Source: an uncultured Anaerococcus sp. (GTDB taxonomy: Bacteria; Bacillota; Clostridia; Tissierellales; Peptoniphilaceae). Taken from it: a DNA stretch of 14,495 bases. Below, piece by piece: positions 7,429 through 14,495 of this stretch; within the stretch, counting starts at the first letter, position 1, and each line of letters starts with the position of its first letter. The stretch covers positions 1-14,495 of the forward strand of contig URRX01000020.1 of the NCBI GenBank assembly GCA_900550345.1. Reading direction: 5' to 3'. The translations under genes were made by a program, and so were the position numbers. Under the pieces are notes generated by a model, which saw only the letters and a list, made by a program, of their open reading frames with translations, was not told where the DNA came from and ran no database searches.

Positions 7429-8679
7429 CTAAATTTCTTCAGCATTAATAATTTCTTCATTGAAACCATCTTTGTAGTCGTCATTTTTAACTATATGTCT
7501 ATTAAATATCTTATCAATTCCAACTGCTATAGCTGTATCTCCTGAAATATTTGCTGCAGTTCCAAATGAATCTTGTGTTAGATATAAAGTAATCAATAAT
7601 GATGCAAGTTCTCCTTCTGAAGGAATTCCTACTACTGGTAAAAATGGTAGGGCACTCATTACAGCTCCACCCGGTGCTCCTGGTGCAGCAACCATAGCTA
7701 CTCCTAAAATTGCCATATATCTTAACATTAATAAATAAGAATGATCCATTCCATACATTGTTAAAATTGTAAATGTACAAGCAGTAATTGTAATCATAGA
7801 ACCTGGCATATGAACTGTAGCTCCAAGAGGAATAACAAAATCTCTTATTCCCTTACTAACGCTATTTTGTTTAGCACATTCTAAGTTTACTGGAATTGTA
7901 GCAACAGAAGATTGAGTTCCAACTGCTGTTAGATATCCTTTTATTTGATTTTTTATTAAAGTAAGAGGATTTTTCTTTGTGTATACACCATTTATTATAA
8001 ATAAAGCAGATATATATAATAAGTGAAGGGCAATTACACATAAGAATATTTTCCAGAAAATAGAAAGAACTGCAAATACAGATCCTGTAAATGCCATTTT
8101 TGAGAAATTACCAAAAATGAAAAATGGTAATAATGGAACAATTGCTGTTGATAATACTTTAGTAATTATCTCATTAAATTCTCCAATTAATCCGTAAGAA
8201 AATTCTCCCTTACCTTGTTTTCTTAACCATGAAATTGCAATACCCATCATAAAAGCAAAAATAATTGCAGATGTAACATCAAAAAATGGTGTTATAGGTA
8301 CTTCAAAAAATGGGTTAACTTCAATTTCACTTGAAGCTTGGATTTTTGCAACTTGATCTTGACTTATAAAAGATGGGAAAATATTAGAACTCATCAAATA
8401 AGATAATGATCCACCAACAATAGTTGATGTATATGCAAGAAGAACTGTTACAGCAAGTAATCTTCCTGCTCCCTCTCCAAGGTCTGCAATTCCTTTAGTA
8501 ACAAAAGCGATTATCATAAGTGGGATTACAAAGTTTAAAAATGCCCCAAAAATAGTTGAGAATGTAACTGCTATTCTAACAAACCATTCTGGTAAATATA
8601 AACCTGCTAAAGTACCCAAGGCAATCGCTATCAATAATTTAGGTATTAAACCTAGTTTCTTCTTTTCCGATTTACTCAT
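7429..8679 (-). CDS. DAACS-family amino acid:cation symporter (substrate uncertain)
   Basis: Sodium- or proton-coupled secondary transporter of the dicarboxylate/amino acid:cation symporter (GltPh-fold) family, 416 aa, typical length, with several hydrophobic spans. Hallmarks: the HP1 serine-rich tip TQSSVATIP (255-263), the TM7 motif LGATVHMPGS (285-294), HP2 APGAPGGA (332-339) and the TM8 motif DSFGTAANISGD (370-381). Aligned by eye to GltPh, Asp370, Asn377 and Asp381 are kept, but the position of the side-chain-binding arginine (R397 in GltPh) is Gly373, and NMDGT is replaced by HMPGS. This argues against glutamate/aspartate and suggests a neutral or other amino acid, perhaps with altered cation coupling; that is inference. 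ATG with GGAG 11 nt upstream. Single-gene unit with its own promoter. Confidence 0.9.
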   Translation of the reverse strand: MSKSEKKKLGLIPKLLIAIALGTLAGLYLPEWFVRIAVTFSTIFGAFLNFVIPLMIIAFVTKGIADLGEGAGRLLAVTVLLAYTSTIVGGSLSYLMSSNIFPSFISQDQVAKIQASSEIEVNPFFEVPITPFFDVTSAIIFAFMMGIAISWLRKQGKGEFSYGLIGEFNEIITKVLSTAIVPLLPFFIFGNFSKMAFTGSVFAVLSIFWKIFLCVIALHLLYISALFIINGVYTKKNPLTLIKNQIKGYLTAVGTQSSVATIPVNLECAKQNSVSKGIRDFVIPLGATVHMPGSMITITACTFTILTMYGMDHSYLLMLRYMAILGVAMVAAPGAPGGAVMSALPFLPVVGIPSEGELASLLITLYLTQDSFGTAANISGDTAIAVGIDKIFNRHIVKNDDYKDGFNEEIINAEEI

Positions 8680-8752
8680 GTCTTTAAATACTCCTTTTTT
8701 TAACTATAATTTTTTTATGTAAAATATATAGTTTCTAAATGACTACCTTTTC

Positions 8753-8781
8753 ATTATAAGACATAAAATAAAAAAGTGCAA
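8753..8781 (-). promoter_or_regulatory. Sigma-A type promoter for the symporter gene
   Basis: On the minus strand TTGCAC (8781-8776), a 17-nt spacer and TATAAT (8758-8753): a near-consensus vegetative promoter. The predicted transcription start is near 8746, giving a leader of about 67 nt. The -35 hexamer is part of the descending arm of the trpS terminator. Confidence 0.78.
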
Positions 8782-8800
8782 GTAATATTGCACTTTTTTT
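8770..8800 (-). terminator. Intrinsic terminator after trpS
   Basis: AAAAAAGTGCAA, 6-nt loop, TTGCACTTTTTT: a 12-bp stem whose lower half is A-T. On the minus strand it is followed by a T-rich run. It lies 17 nt beyond the trpS stop and closes the secA-prfB-trpS unit. Confidence 0.88.
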
Positions 8801-8816
8801 AACAATTTATAATATA

Positions 8817-9911
8817 TTATTTATATTCTTGGTCATATTTTTCTTGAAGTTCAGAAATTAAATTATTATCATCAAAATAATTTATTCCCATAGCTTCTTT
8901 TACTTCATTTAATTTCTTTTGGCCATAAGAACTTGCTTCTTTTGATCCATTTTCCATAATTTCAAATAGTTTATTAATATCTTTTGCATAATAAGCTCTT
9001 TTTTGTCTAATTGGATCAAGAAAATCTTCCAAAACTTTATTTAAGAATTTTTTAATTTTAACATCACCAAGACCCCCACGTCTATAATGATCTTTAAGTT
9101 CATCTAAATTTTTATATTCAGGATAATATTTTTCAAAATGATAATCTTCACAAAAAGCATCAAGATAAGTAAATACTGCATTGCCTTCAACTTTTCCAGG
9201 ATCAGATATTTTTATATGACCAGGATCTGTAAACATAGACATTACTTTTCTTTTTACTTCTTTTTTAGAATCAGATAAATAAATACAATTATCTAAAGAC
9301 TTGCTCATTTTAGCTGATCCATCAATACCTGGCAATCTTCTACATACTTTATTTTCTGGAATTACAGCTTTAGGTTCTCTAAAAATTTCTTTGTAAGTAT
9401 TATTAAATGACCTAACCAGTTCTCTAGCTTGCTCAAGCATAGGTTCTTGATCTTCTCCAACTGGCACAATATTTGAATCAAACAAAATAATATCTGAAGT
9501 TTGACTTACTGGATAAATTAAAAATCCTGTTGGAAGACTTGTTTCAAAATTTTTAGATTTTATTTCACTTTTTACAGTAGGATTTCTCTCAAGTCTTGAT
9601 AAAGTAACTAAATTTAGTAAATAAAATGTTAATTCTGTTAGTTCTTTTACATAAGATTGCACAAAAAATGTAACTTTTTCAGGATCAAGTCCTACTGAAA
9701 GATAATCAAGCATAACCTCAGTTATGTTTTCCCTAATTTTTTTAGGATTATCAAAATTATCTGTCAAAGCTTGAGCATCAGCAATCATAACATACATTTT
9801 GTCATAATTTCCTTCATTTTGAATTTTAACTCTATTTTTTAAAGATCCAACATAATGACCCAAATGAAGTTTTCCAGTTGGTCTGTCCCCTGTTAATATT
9901 ATATCTTTCAT
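8817..9911 (-). CDS. trpS: Tryptophan--tRNA ligase
   Basis: Class I aminoacyl-tRNA synthetase charging tRNA-Trp, cytoplasmic, 364 aa, slightly longer than the common bacterial form (about 330). Rossmann-fold signatures: GDRPTGKLHLGHYVGS with the HIGH-type motif HLGH (16-19), the ATP/Trp pocket stretch PVGEDQ (150-155), and KMSKS (201-205) preceded by GIDGSA. ATG has CTAAGGAG ending 5 nt upstream. It is the last gene of the secA-prfB-trpS run. Only 38 nt separate it from prfB, so there is no room for a T-box leader; the only visible control element is the terminator-like hairpin around the prfB stop. Confidence 0.97.
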   Translation of the reverse strand: MKDIILTGDRPTGKLHLGHYVGSLKNRVKIQNEGNYDKMYVMIADAQALTDNFDNPKKIRENITEVMLDYLSVGLDPEKVTFFVQSYVKELTELTFYLLNLVTLSRLERNPTVKSEIKSKNFETSLPTGFLIYPVSQTSDIILFDSNIVPVGEDQEPMLEQARELVRSFNNTYKEIFREPKAVIPENKVCRRLPGIDGSAKMSKSLDNCIYLSDSKKEVKRKVMSMFTDPGHIKISDPGKVEGNAVFTYLDAFCEDYHFEKYYPEYKNLDELKDHYRRGGLGDVKIKKFLNKVLEDFLDPIRQKRAYYAKDINKLFEIMENGSKEASSYGQKKLNEVKEAMGINYFDDNNLISELQEKYDQEYK

Positions 9912-9941
9912 TTTTTCTCCTTAGATTTTATAAAAATAAAA

Positions 9942-9961
9942 GGAAAGGATTATTCCTTTCC
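9942..9961 (-). terminator. Terminator-like hairpin at the prfB stop codon (possible attenuator before trpS)
   Basis: On the minus strand GGAAAGGA, loop ATAA, TCCTTTCC, then TTTTATTTTT. The 8-bp stem followed by a T-rich run has the form of an intrinsic terminator. The TAA stop codon of prfB lies in the loop region, so a terminating ribosome would cover the ascending arm. It could reduce readthrough into trpS. The stem is short, so strength is uncertain. Confidence 0.6.
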
Positions 9962-11059
9962 CCCTTTTGCTAAATATGCATCTATAAATCCATTTATATC
10001 TCCATCCATTACACTTTCTACATTTCCCACTTCAAAATTTGTTCTGTGATCTTTTACAAGTGTGTAAGGATGAAATACATAAGATCTTATTTGGCTTCCC
10101 CAAGCTATTTGGGTGTAATTTCCTTGAATATCCTCAATTTTTTCTCTGTGTTCTTCTTCTTTAATTTGAGTAAGTTTTGCCAAAAGAAGTTTCATTGCAG
10201 TTTCTTTATTTTGAGTTTGGCTTCTTTCTGCTTGACTTGAAGCAATTACTCCAGTAGGTATATGAGTAATTCTAACAGCAGAATCGGTTTTATTAACGTG
10301 TTGTCCACCTGCTCCACTTGCCCTATAAGTATCAATTCTTAAATCTTTAGGATCAATTTCAACACTCATATCATCATTTAACTCTGGAAAAATATCTATT
10401 GATGCAAAAGATGTATGGCGTCTTTTAGAAGAATCAAAAGGAGAAATTCTGACAAGTCTATGAACTCCTCTTTCCCCTTTTAAATATCCATAAGCATAAG
10501 ATCCTTTTATATGAATAGTTGCAGATTTTATTCCACCTGCTTCTTCATTATTTAAATCTGTAATATCAAATTTAAAATTTCGTCTTTCAAAAAATCTTGT
10601 GTACATTCTCATAAGCATTTCTGCCCAATCAGTAGCTTCAAGGCCACCAGCGCCTGCATGAATCACCATATAAGCGTTATTTCTATCATATTCTCCATCA
10701 AGCTCGGTTTTTATTTTAAAAGATGATATTTCTTTTTTTAACACCTTTAAAGAATTTTCTACATCAACTAAACTATCTAATTCTTCATTTGTTTCTTCAA
10801 TTATATCAATTAAATCTGATTGATCTTTTAATTCTTCTTTTAAATTCATAAAAGTTTTATAATCATCTTTTTTATCGGAAAGGTCTGCCATAATTTCTTG
10901 GGCTTTTTGACTATCATCCCAAAAATTTTCTTTTAGGGTTTCTTTTTCAATATTTTTTATTTCTTTAAAAAGATTATCAGGATCAAGATGAGCTCCAATC
11001 ATATTAAGATTTTTTTCAAGTTCTTCAATGATTTCTCTTAACTCATAAATTTCTGCCAT
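9950..11059 (-). CDS. prfB: Peptide chain release factor 2
   Basis: Cytoplasmic release factor recognising UAA and UGA, 369 aa, full length. Codon-reading tripeptide Ser206-Pro207-Phe208 in VRISPFDSSKRRHTSF identifies RF2 rather than RF1. Catalytic GGQ (251-253) in SGAGGQHVNKTDSAVRITH. The N-terminal region (1-110) is acidic and helical. The gene is one uninterrupted frame: the place where many prfB genes carry the autoregulatory CTTTGAC frameshift site reads CAT CTT GAT CCT (residues 24-27) with no stop, so the programmed frameshift is absent. The start ATG abuts the TAG of secA with no gap, and AAGGG inside the secA end can serve as ribosome site; coupled translation is likely. Confidence 0.97.
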   Translation of the reverse strand: MAEIYELREIIEELEKNLNMIGAHLDPDNLFKEIKNIEKETLKENFWDDSQKAQEIMADLSDKKDDYKTFMNLKEELKDQSDLIDIIEETNEELDSLVDVENSLKVLKKEISSFKIKTELDGEYDRNNAYMVIHAGAGGLEATDWAEMLMRMYTRFFERRNFKFDITDLNNEEAGGIKSATIHIKGSYAYGYLKGERGVHRLVRISPFDSSKRRHTSFASIDIFPELNDDMSVEIDPKDLRIDTYRASGAGGQHVNKTDSAVRITHIPTGVIASSQAERSQTQNKETAMKLLLAKLTQIKEEEHREKIEDIQGNYTQIAWGSQIRSYVFHPYTLVKDHRTNFEVGNVESVMDGDINGFIDAYLAKGGKE

Positions 11060-13774
11060 CTAATTACCCTTAATATTTCCTTTTTTCGCTTCTCTTTTTA
11101 ATCTTCTTCTTTCAGCTCTGTTTGTAGCTTGATCAGGATCTTCTGCATTTTCAAGACTTTCTGAATCAGGTTTTAAAACTTGTTTTCTTTCAATATTTTG
11201 TCTTATTTCAACACCCATCATAAGTCTTACAGTTTCTTCTTGGATGGCATTTGTCATCTCTTCATACATTTCAAATCCAGAATTTGTATAAGCACGAACA
11301 GGATCATCATTTCCCATAGCTCTTACACCAATTTCTTTTCTCATTTGATCCATTGCATCGATGTGTTCCATCCATTTTGTATCAATTACTCTTAGAAGGA
11401 CTACCCTTTCAACTTCTCTCATATTATCTTCACCAAATTGTTTTTCTTTTTCTTCATATTTATTTAAGGTTGTTTGGTAAATATAATCTATTAATTTTTC
11501 TTGGGTAAAATCATTGATATTTTCAAATCTTAATAATTCTACAGGTATAGCTATAGATTTTAAATGATTTAATAAGGCTACCATTTCCCAATTTTCTGGT
11601 TTAATTTGTGGGTTTGTAAATGAATATACAGCTTGAGAAATTGAGTCTTTTATCATTGATAAAATTGACTCTCTCATATTTTCACCATAAAGAACTTGTT
11701 TTCTTTCATTATAAATTATTGTTCTTTGTTTATTCATTACATCGTCATATTGAAGGACTCTTTTTCTTGTTGCAAAGTTGTTGGCCTCAACTCTTGTTTG
11801 AGCTTTTTCAATTGATCTTGTTACCATTCGTGAAACAATTGGTTCATCTTCTGGGTAATTGTAATTTTCTACAAATTTTGAAATTTGTTCTCCAACATTA
11901 AGTCTAATTAAATCATCCTTTAATGAGATGAAAAATCTAGATTTTCCTGGATCTCCTTGTCTTCCTGAACGTCCTCTCAATTGGTTATCAATTCTTCGAG
12001 ACTCATGTCTTTCAGATCCAATTATATATAGTCCACCAACTTCTCTTACCTTTTCAGCTTCTTTATCTATTTCAGGTTTTACAAGTGATTTATAGTATTT
12101 GTATTTTTTTCTTGCATCTAATATTTCTTGGTTGTCAGTTTCTTGGAAAGAGTCTACTTGTTCTAATAATTCATCAGAAATTCCTTCTCTTTTAAGTCTT
12201 TGTTTTGCCATATGATCAGCATTTCCACCAAGCATAATATCAGTACCACGACCTGCCATGTTTGTAGCGATTGTTACAGAGTTAAGTCTTCCTGCTTGAG
12301 CTACAATATCTGCTTCTCTTTCGTGATTTTTAGCATTTAATACAACGTGTTTAATTTTTTCTTTTTTAAGAGCATTTGATAATTTTTCAGAATTTTCAAT
12401 TGAAATTGTACCCACTAGGATTGGTTGACCTGTTGCGTGAACTTTTTTAATTTCTTCAATTATTGCATTATATTTTCCATTTTCATTTATATAAACATAA
12501 TCCACATCATCAACTCTTTGGATTGGTCTATTTGTAGGAATTTCTACAACGTCTAGGTTATAAATTTCTGAAAATTCTTCTTCCTCTGTTTTTGCAGTAC
12601 CAGTCATTCCTGATAATTTATCATACATCCTAAAGTAATTTTGGAAGGTAATTGTTGCAAGAGTTTTTGATTCTGATTGAACTTCAACTCCTTCTTTTGC
12701 TTCAATTGCTTGATGAAGTCCATCTGAGTATCTTCTTCCTTGCATAATACGACCTGTAAATTCATCTACAATCATTACCTCGCCCTTATTTACAACATAG
12801 TCAATATCTCTTGTCATAGTTGTATTTGCTTTTAGGGCATTGTTAATGTAGTGAGCAAGCTCTAAGTGTTCAGGATCTGATAAATTTTTAATTCCAAAGA
12901 ATTTTTCAGCCTTTGCTGTACCTTGTTCTGTAAGGTTTGATGATTTTCTTTTTTCATCTACTAAGAAGTCTACTTTTTCTACAACAAATTCCCTATCAAA
13001 AGGATCTTGGTCTAAGTCTTCATTTGGATCTAAAATTCTTCCTTCAAGTCCTTTTATAAATTCATCGGCTTTTTTATAAGTATCTGTAGATTCATCACCT
13101 TCTCCAGAAATTATAAGTGGAGTTCTTGCCTCATCAATTAAGATTGAATCGACCTCATCGACAATTGCATAATGAAGGCCTCTTTGAACCATATTATCCT
13201 TATAAATTACCATGTTATCTCTAAGGTAATCAAAACCAAATTGGTTGTTTGTACCGTAAGTTATGTCGCAATTATAATTTTTTTGTCTTTCAGAATTTGT
13301 AAGCCCATAAATAATACAACCTACAGTAAGACCTAAAAATGAATAAACTTTTCCCATCCACTCTTGGTCACGTTTTGCAAGGTAATCATTTACTGTAACT
13401 ACATGAACACCCTTTCCATCAAGGGCATTTAAATAAGCAGGAAGAGTTTCAACTAAAGTTTTTCCTTCTCCTGTTTTCATTTCTGCTATTTGTCCATTAT
13501 GTAGAACAATTCCTCCCAACAATTGCACTGGATAATGTTTCATACCCAAAACCCTGTCACTTGCTTCTCTTACTGTGGCAAATGCTTCTACCAAAAGATC
13601 ATCTAAACTCTCTCCGTTTTTTAGTCTTTCTTTAAATTCGTTTGTTTTATTTTGTAACTGTTTATCTGTCAATTTTTGCATGTCTTCATCTAGTGCTAAA
13701 ATCTTGTCAACTAATTTTTGGTTGTTGGCAATTTCTTTTTGACTAAATGTTTTAAATATATTTAATAACGCCAA
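11060..13774 (-). CDS. secA: Preprotein translocase ATPase SecA
   Basis: Motor ATPase driving protein export through SecYEG at the membrane. Numbered from a GTG at 13783 (907 aa), visible parts are Walker A MKTGEGKT (102-109), TVNDYLAKRDQEWM, DEAD-type VDEVDS (208-213) with LIDEARTPLIISG, the preprotein cross-linking region with VDEFTGRIMQGRRYSDGLHQ, the second motor domain with TNMAGRGTDIMLGG and LRGRSGRQGDPG, then helical wing/scaffold. The C-terminus is a basic tail (RAERRRLKREAKKG) without the CxCx8CH/C zinc motif. I prefer the TTG at 13774: AGAGGTG ends 6 nt before it, whereas GTG 13783 is part of that site, and MALLNIF resembles other SecA starts. A single SecA gene is seen here; secA-prfB is a common Gram-positive order. 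Confidence 0.97.
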   Translation of the reverse strand: MALLNIFKTFSQKEIANNQKLVDKILALDEDMQKLTDKQLQNKTNEFKERLKNGESLDDLLVEAFATVREASDRVLGMKHYPVQLLGGIVLHNGQIAEMKTGEGKTLVETLPAYLNALDGKGVHVVTVNDYLAKRDQEWMGKVYSFLGLTVGCIIYGLTNSERQKNYNCDITYGTNNQFGFDYLRDNMVIYKDNMVQRGLHYAIVDEVDSILIDEARTPLIISGEGDESTDTYKKADEFIKGLEGRILDPNEDLDQDPFDREFVVEKVDFLVDEKRKSSNLTEQGTAKAEKFFGIKNLSDPEHLELAHYINNALKANTTMTRDIDYVVNKGEVMIVDEFTGRIMQGRRYSDGLHQAIEAKEGVEVQSESKTLATITFQNYFRMYDKLSGMTGTAKTEEEEFSEIYNLDVVEIPTNRPIQRVDDVDYVYINENGKYNAIIEEIKKVHATGQPILVGTISIENSEKLSNALKKEKIKHVVLNAKNHEREADIVAQAGRLNSVTIATNMAGRGTDIMLGGNADHMAKQRLKREGISDELLEQVDSFQETDNQEILDARKKYKYYKSLVKPEIDKEAEKVREVGGLYIIGSERHESRRIDNQLRGRSGRQGDPGKSRFFISLKDDLIRLNVGEQISKFVENYNYPEDEPIVSRMVTRSIEKAQTRVEANNFATRKRVLQYDDVMNKQRTIIYNERKQVLYGENMRESILSMIKDSISQAVYSFTNPQIKPENWEMVALLNHLKSIAIPVELLRFENINDFTQEKLIDYIYQTTLNKYEEKEKQFGEDNMREVERVVLLRVIDTKWMEHIDAMDQMRKEIGVRAMGNDDPVRAYTNSGFEMYEEMTNAIQEETVRLMMGVEIRQNIERKQVLKPDSESLENAEDPDQATNRAERRRLKREAKKGNIKGN

Positions 13775-13780
13775 ATCTTT

Positions 13781-13787
13781 CACCTCT
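13781..13787 (-). promoter_or_regulatory. Shine-Dalgarno site deciding the secA start
   Basis: Minus-strand AGAGGTG is followed after 6 nt (AAAGAT) by an in-frame TTG at 13774. The GTG at 13783-13781 is inside this site and so badly spaced for it. The same geometry, a GGTG-type site that hides a false GTG start, recurs at the small CXXC gene. Confidence 0.65.
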
Positions 13788-13799
13788 AATTCACTGTAT

Positions 13800-13838
13800 A
13801 TCCTACCTTTTTTATTACTTTTATCAATAAGATAGGAT
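13800..13838 (-). promoter_or_regulatory. Stem-loop in the secA leader
   Basis: On the minus strand ATCCTATCTT (13838-13829) pairs with AAGGTAGGAT (13809-13800): 10 bp including one U-G wobble, with a 19-nt A/U-rich loop. No T-tract follows, so it is not a terminator. With the predicted promoter it would sit almost at the 5' end of the secA transcript and 12 nt before the ribosome site, so it could stabilise the message or modulate translation. Confidence 0.5.
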
Positions 13839-13850
13839 TAAATTATCACA

Positions 13851-13878
13851 AATATAATATTAAATGAAAATCTATCAA
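13851..13878 (-). promoter_or_regulatory. Candidate promoter for secA-prfB-trpS
   Basis: Minus-strand TTGATA (13878-13873), 16-nt spacer, TATATT (13856-13851); each hexamer differs from consensus at one base. An overlapping alternative is TTTACA (13885-13880), 17 nt, TAATAT (13862-13857). The 120-nt gap after aroQ shows no intrinsic terminator, so readthrough from the aro genes is also possible. Confidence 0.55.
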
Positions 13879-13894
13879 TTGTAAAATAAATTTA

Positions 13895-14326
13895 CTACTT
13901 AAAATTTTCTTTTAAATAATCAATCGCTTCTATATAACCATCAAAGCCCTTGCCCTTTATAGTTTTTTTTGCAAAATAAGAAACGTAGGATGTTTTTCTA
14001 AATTCTTCCCTATTATCAACATCTGTCAAATGAACTTCTACTGTTGGAATATTTACAGATTTTAGGGCATCTAAGATTGCAACTGATGTGTGGGTGTAGG
14101 CTGCAGGATTTATAACTATGCCATCATAAAGTTTGTAAGCTTCTTGAATTTTATTTATAATTTGTCCTTCAGAATTTGATTGGTAAATTTCAATTTCTAT
14201 ATCCTTATCATCAGTGTAATCTTTTATGCATTTAATCAAATCCTTATAAGTCTTGTTTCCATAAAGTTCTCTTTCTCTAATTCCGAGCATATTTATATTG
14301 GGTCCATTAATTACTAATATTCTCAT
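13895..14326 (-). CDS. aroQ: Type II 3-dehydroquinate dehydratase
   Basis: Dehydrates 3-dehydroquinate to 3-dehydroshikimate in the shikimate pathway; type II enzymes form cytoplasmic dodecamers. 143 aa, normal length. Residues matching the M. tuberculosis active site by eye: Asn10 (NGPN), Arg17 and catalytic Tyr22 on the lid loop (GIRERELYG), Asn73 (INPAAYTHTS), His79, His99 (VEVHLTDV) and Arg110 (REEFRK). ATG at 14326 is chosen because TGAGGAG (14340-14334) sits 7 nt upstream and the protein then begins MRILVINGPN, as in the family; an in-frame ATG 27 nt upstream would only add a basic stretch that duplicates the overlapping gene's DNA. It overlaps the shikimate kinase gene by 20 nt. Confidence 0.96.
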   Translation of the reverse strand: MRILVINGPNINMLGIRERELYGNKTYKDLIKCIKDYTDDKDIEIEIYQSNSEGQIINKIQEAYKLYDGIVINPAAYTHTSVAILDALKSVNIPTVEVHLTDVDNREEFRKTSYVSYFAKKTIKGKGFDGYIEAIDYLKENFK

Positions 14327-14495
14327 AAAATTTCTCCTCAATTTCTTTTTCACATATATCTAAATCTGTATTATAAACTTCAAAATCTTTAAATTTATCA
14401 TACAAATCTTTTCTTTTATTATATAAAAAATCTAAGTCATATTTTTTTGATAGTGGTCTTCCTTCAATTTCTAAATTTTCTAAATCTCTTTTTAC
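14307..14495 (-). CDS. aroK: Shikimate kinase, C-terminal fragment (continues past right edge)
   Basis: The minus-strand frame is open from the window edge to TAA at 14309-14307 and gives 62 residues. The piece contains GRPLSKKYDLDFLYNKRKDLY, which fits the shikimate kinase arginine segment RPL and the later R-x-x-LY segment, followed by an acidic helix and the C-terminus EEKFYENISN. Shikimate kinase phosphorylates shikimate to shikimate 3-phosphate, two steps after the 3-dehydroquinase step. It overlaps aroQ by 20 nt, and its last codons contain the aroQ ribosome site. The P-loop half lies outside the window, so the call rests on the C-terminal part and on the aroQ neighbour. Confidence 0.75.
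   Translation of the reverse strand, partial: VKRDLENLEIEGRPLSKKYDLDFLYNKRKDLYDKFKDFEVYNTDLDICEKEIEEKFYENISN

Noticed and set aside
7514..7780. Alternate-frame minus-strand frame inside the symporter gene
   Set aside because: Same-strand shifted reading of the symporter; the translation is rich in Ser/Asn/Arg/Cys and has no recognisable domain or start signal.
9912..9949. T-box riboswitch upstream of trpS
   Set aside because: Only 38 nt separate prfB and trpS, far too short for a T-box leader, and no T-box consensus is seen.
11180..11901. Plus-strand open frames inside secA and prfB
   Set aside because: Antisense to conserved coding sequence, Phe/Ile/Leu/Ser-rich, no ribosome sites; the same applies to 10046-10240.
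13775..13783. secA start at GTG 13783
   Set aside because: Not excluded, but the GTG is part of the Shine-Dalgarno site AGAGGTG; TTG 13774 is correctly spaced and gives a family-like N-terminus.
13784..13894. SecM-like leader peptide or terminator between aroQ and secA
   Set aside because: No short frame with ribosome site and arrest-like motif is visible, and the one stem here lacks a T-tract.
14327..14353. aroQ start at the upstream ATG 14353
   Set aside because: The ribosome site TGAGGAG lies inside this extension and points to ATG 14326; the extra residues MKKKLRRNF have no counterpart in the family as I know it.
1..14495. CRISPR array, insertion sequence, tRNA/rRNA, toxin-antitoxin or defence genes
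   Set aside because: No spaced repeats, terminal inverted repeats with transposase, cloverleaf-like segments or such protein families were seen on either strand.

Overview
The window is strongly AT-rich, with A/T-ending codons, AAAGGAG-type Shine-Dalgarno sites and T-rich intrinsic terminators. The protein set (PPDK with its regulatory protein, a secA-prfB pair, a small CXXC membrane protein beside a polyferredoxin) fits an anaerobic low-GC Gram-positive. I would guess the Tissierellia (Anaerococcus, Peptoniphilus or Finegoldia-like) or a related clostridial line; this is inference from gene content and style, not a database match. I see no mobile element, tRNA, rRNA or CRISPR array, and no gap without a gene reaches 300 bases.

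Layout, left to right. (1) Plus strand, 2-3431: the PPDK regulatory protein, nearly complete but cut at the left edge, overlaps ppdK by 8 nt, so the enzyme and the protein that switches it off and on are made together. A perfect hairpin at 3442-3471 ends this unit and also the unit converging on it. (2) Minus strand, 5497-3504: a three-gene redox operon. It holds a 51-residue membrane protein ending in a CXXC motif (too short for ordinary ORF listing), a NapH-like membrane polyferredoxin, and a TlpA-type thioredoxin lipoprotein. (3) Plus strand, 5602-7391: a response regulator and histidine kinase, divergent from the redox operon. A perfect 8+3+8 palindrome lies in the shared intergenic region. 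A bidirectional terminator follows at 7396-7425. (4) Minus strand, 8679-7429: a monocistronic DAACS-family amino acid symporter with a near-consensus promoter whose -35 box lies inside the trpS terminator. (5) Minus strand, 13774-8817: secA-prfB-trpS, with secA and prfB abutting with no gap and a terminator-like hairpin around the prfB stop codon. (6) Minus strand, 14495-13895: the end of a shikimate kinase gene overlapping a type II 3-dehydroquinase gene.

Most of the window is core metabolism and housekeeping. The part most worth pursuing is 3504-7391. There a polyferredoxin, a single-pass CXXC microprotein and an extracytoplasmic thioredoxin are encoded together, next to a divergent two-component system with a candidate shared operator. 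This suggests a regulated route for carrying reducing power from cytoplasmic ferredoxin-type donors to thiols outside the membrane. The function is inferred; the components and their arrangement are read directly from the sequence.
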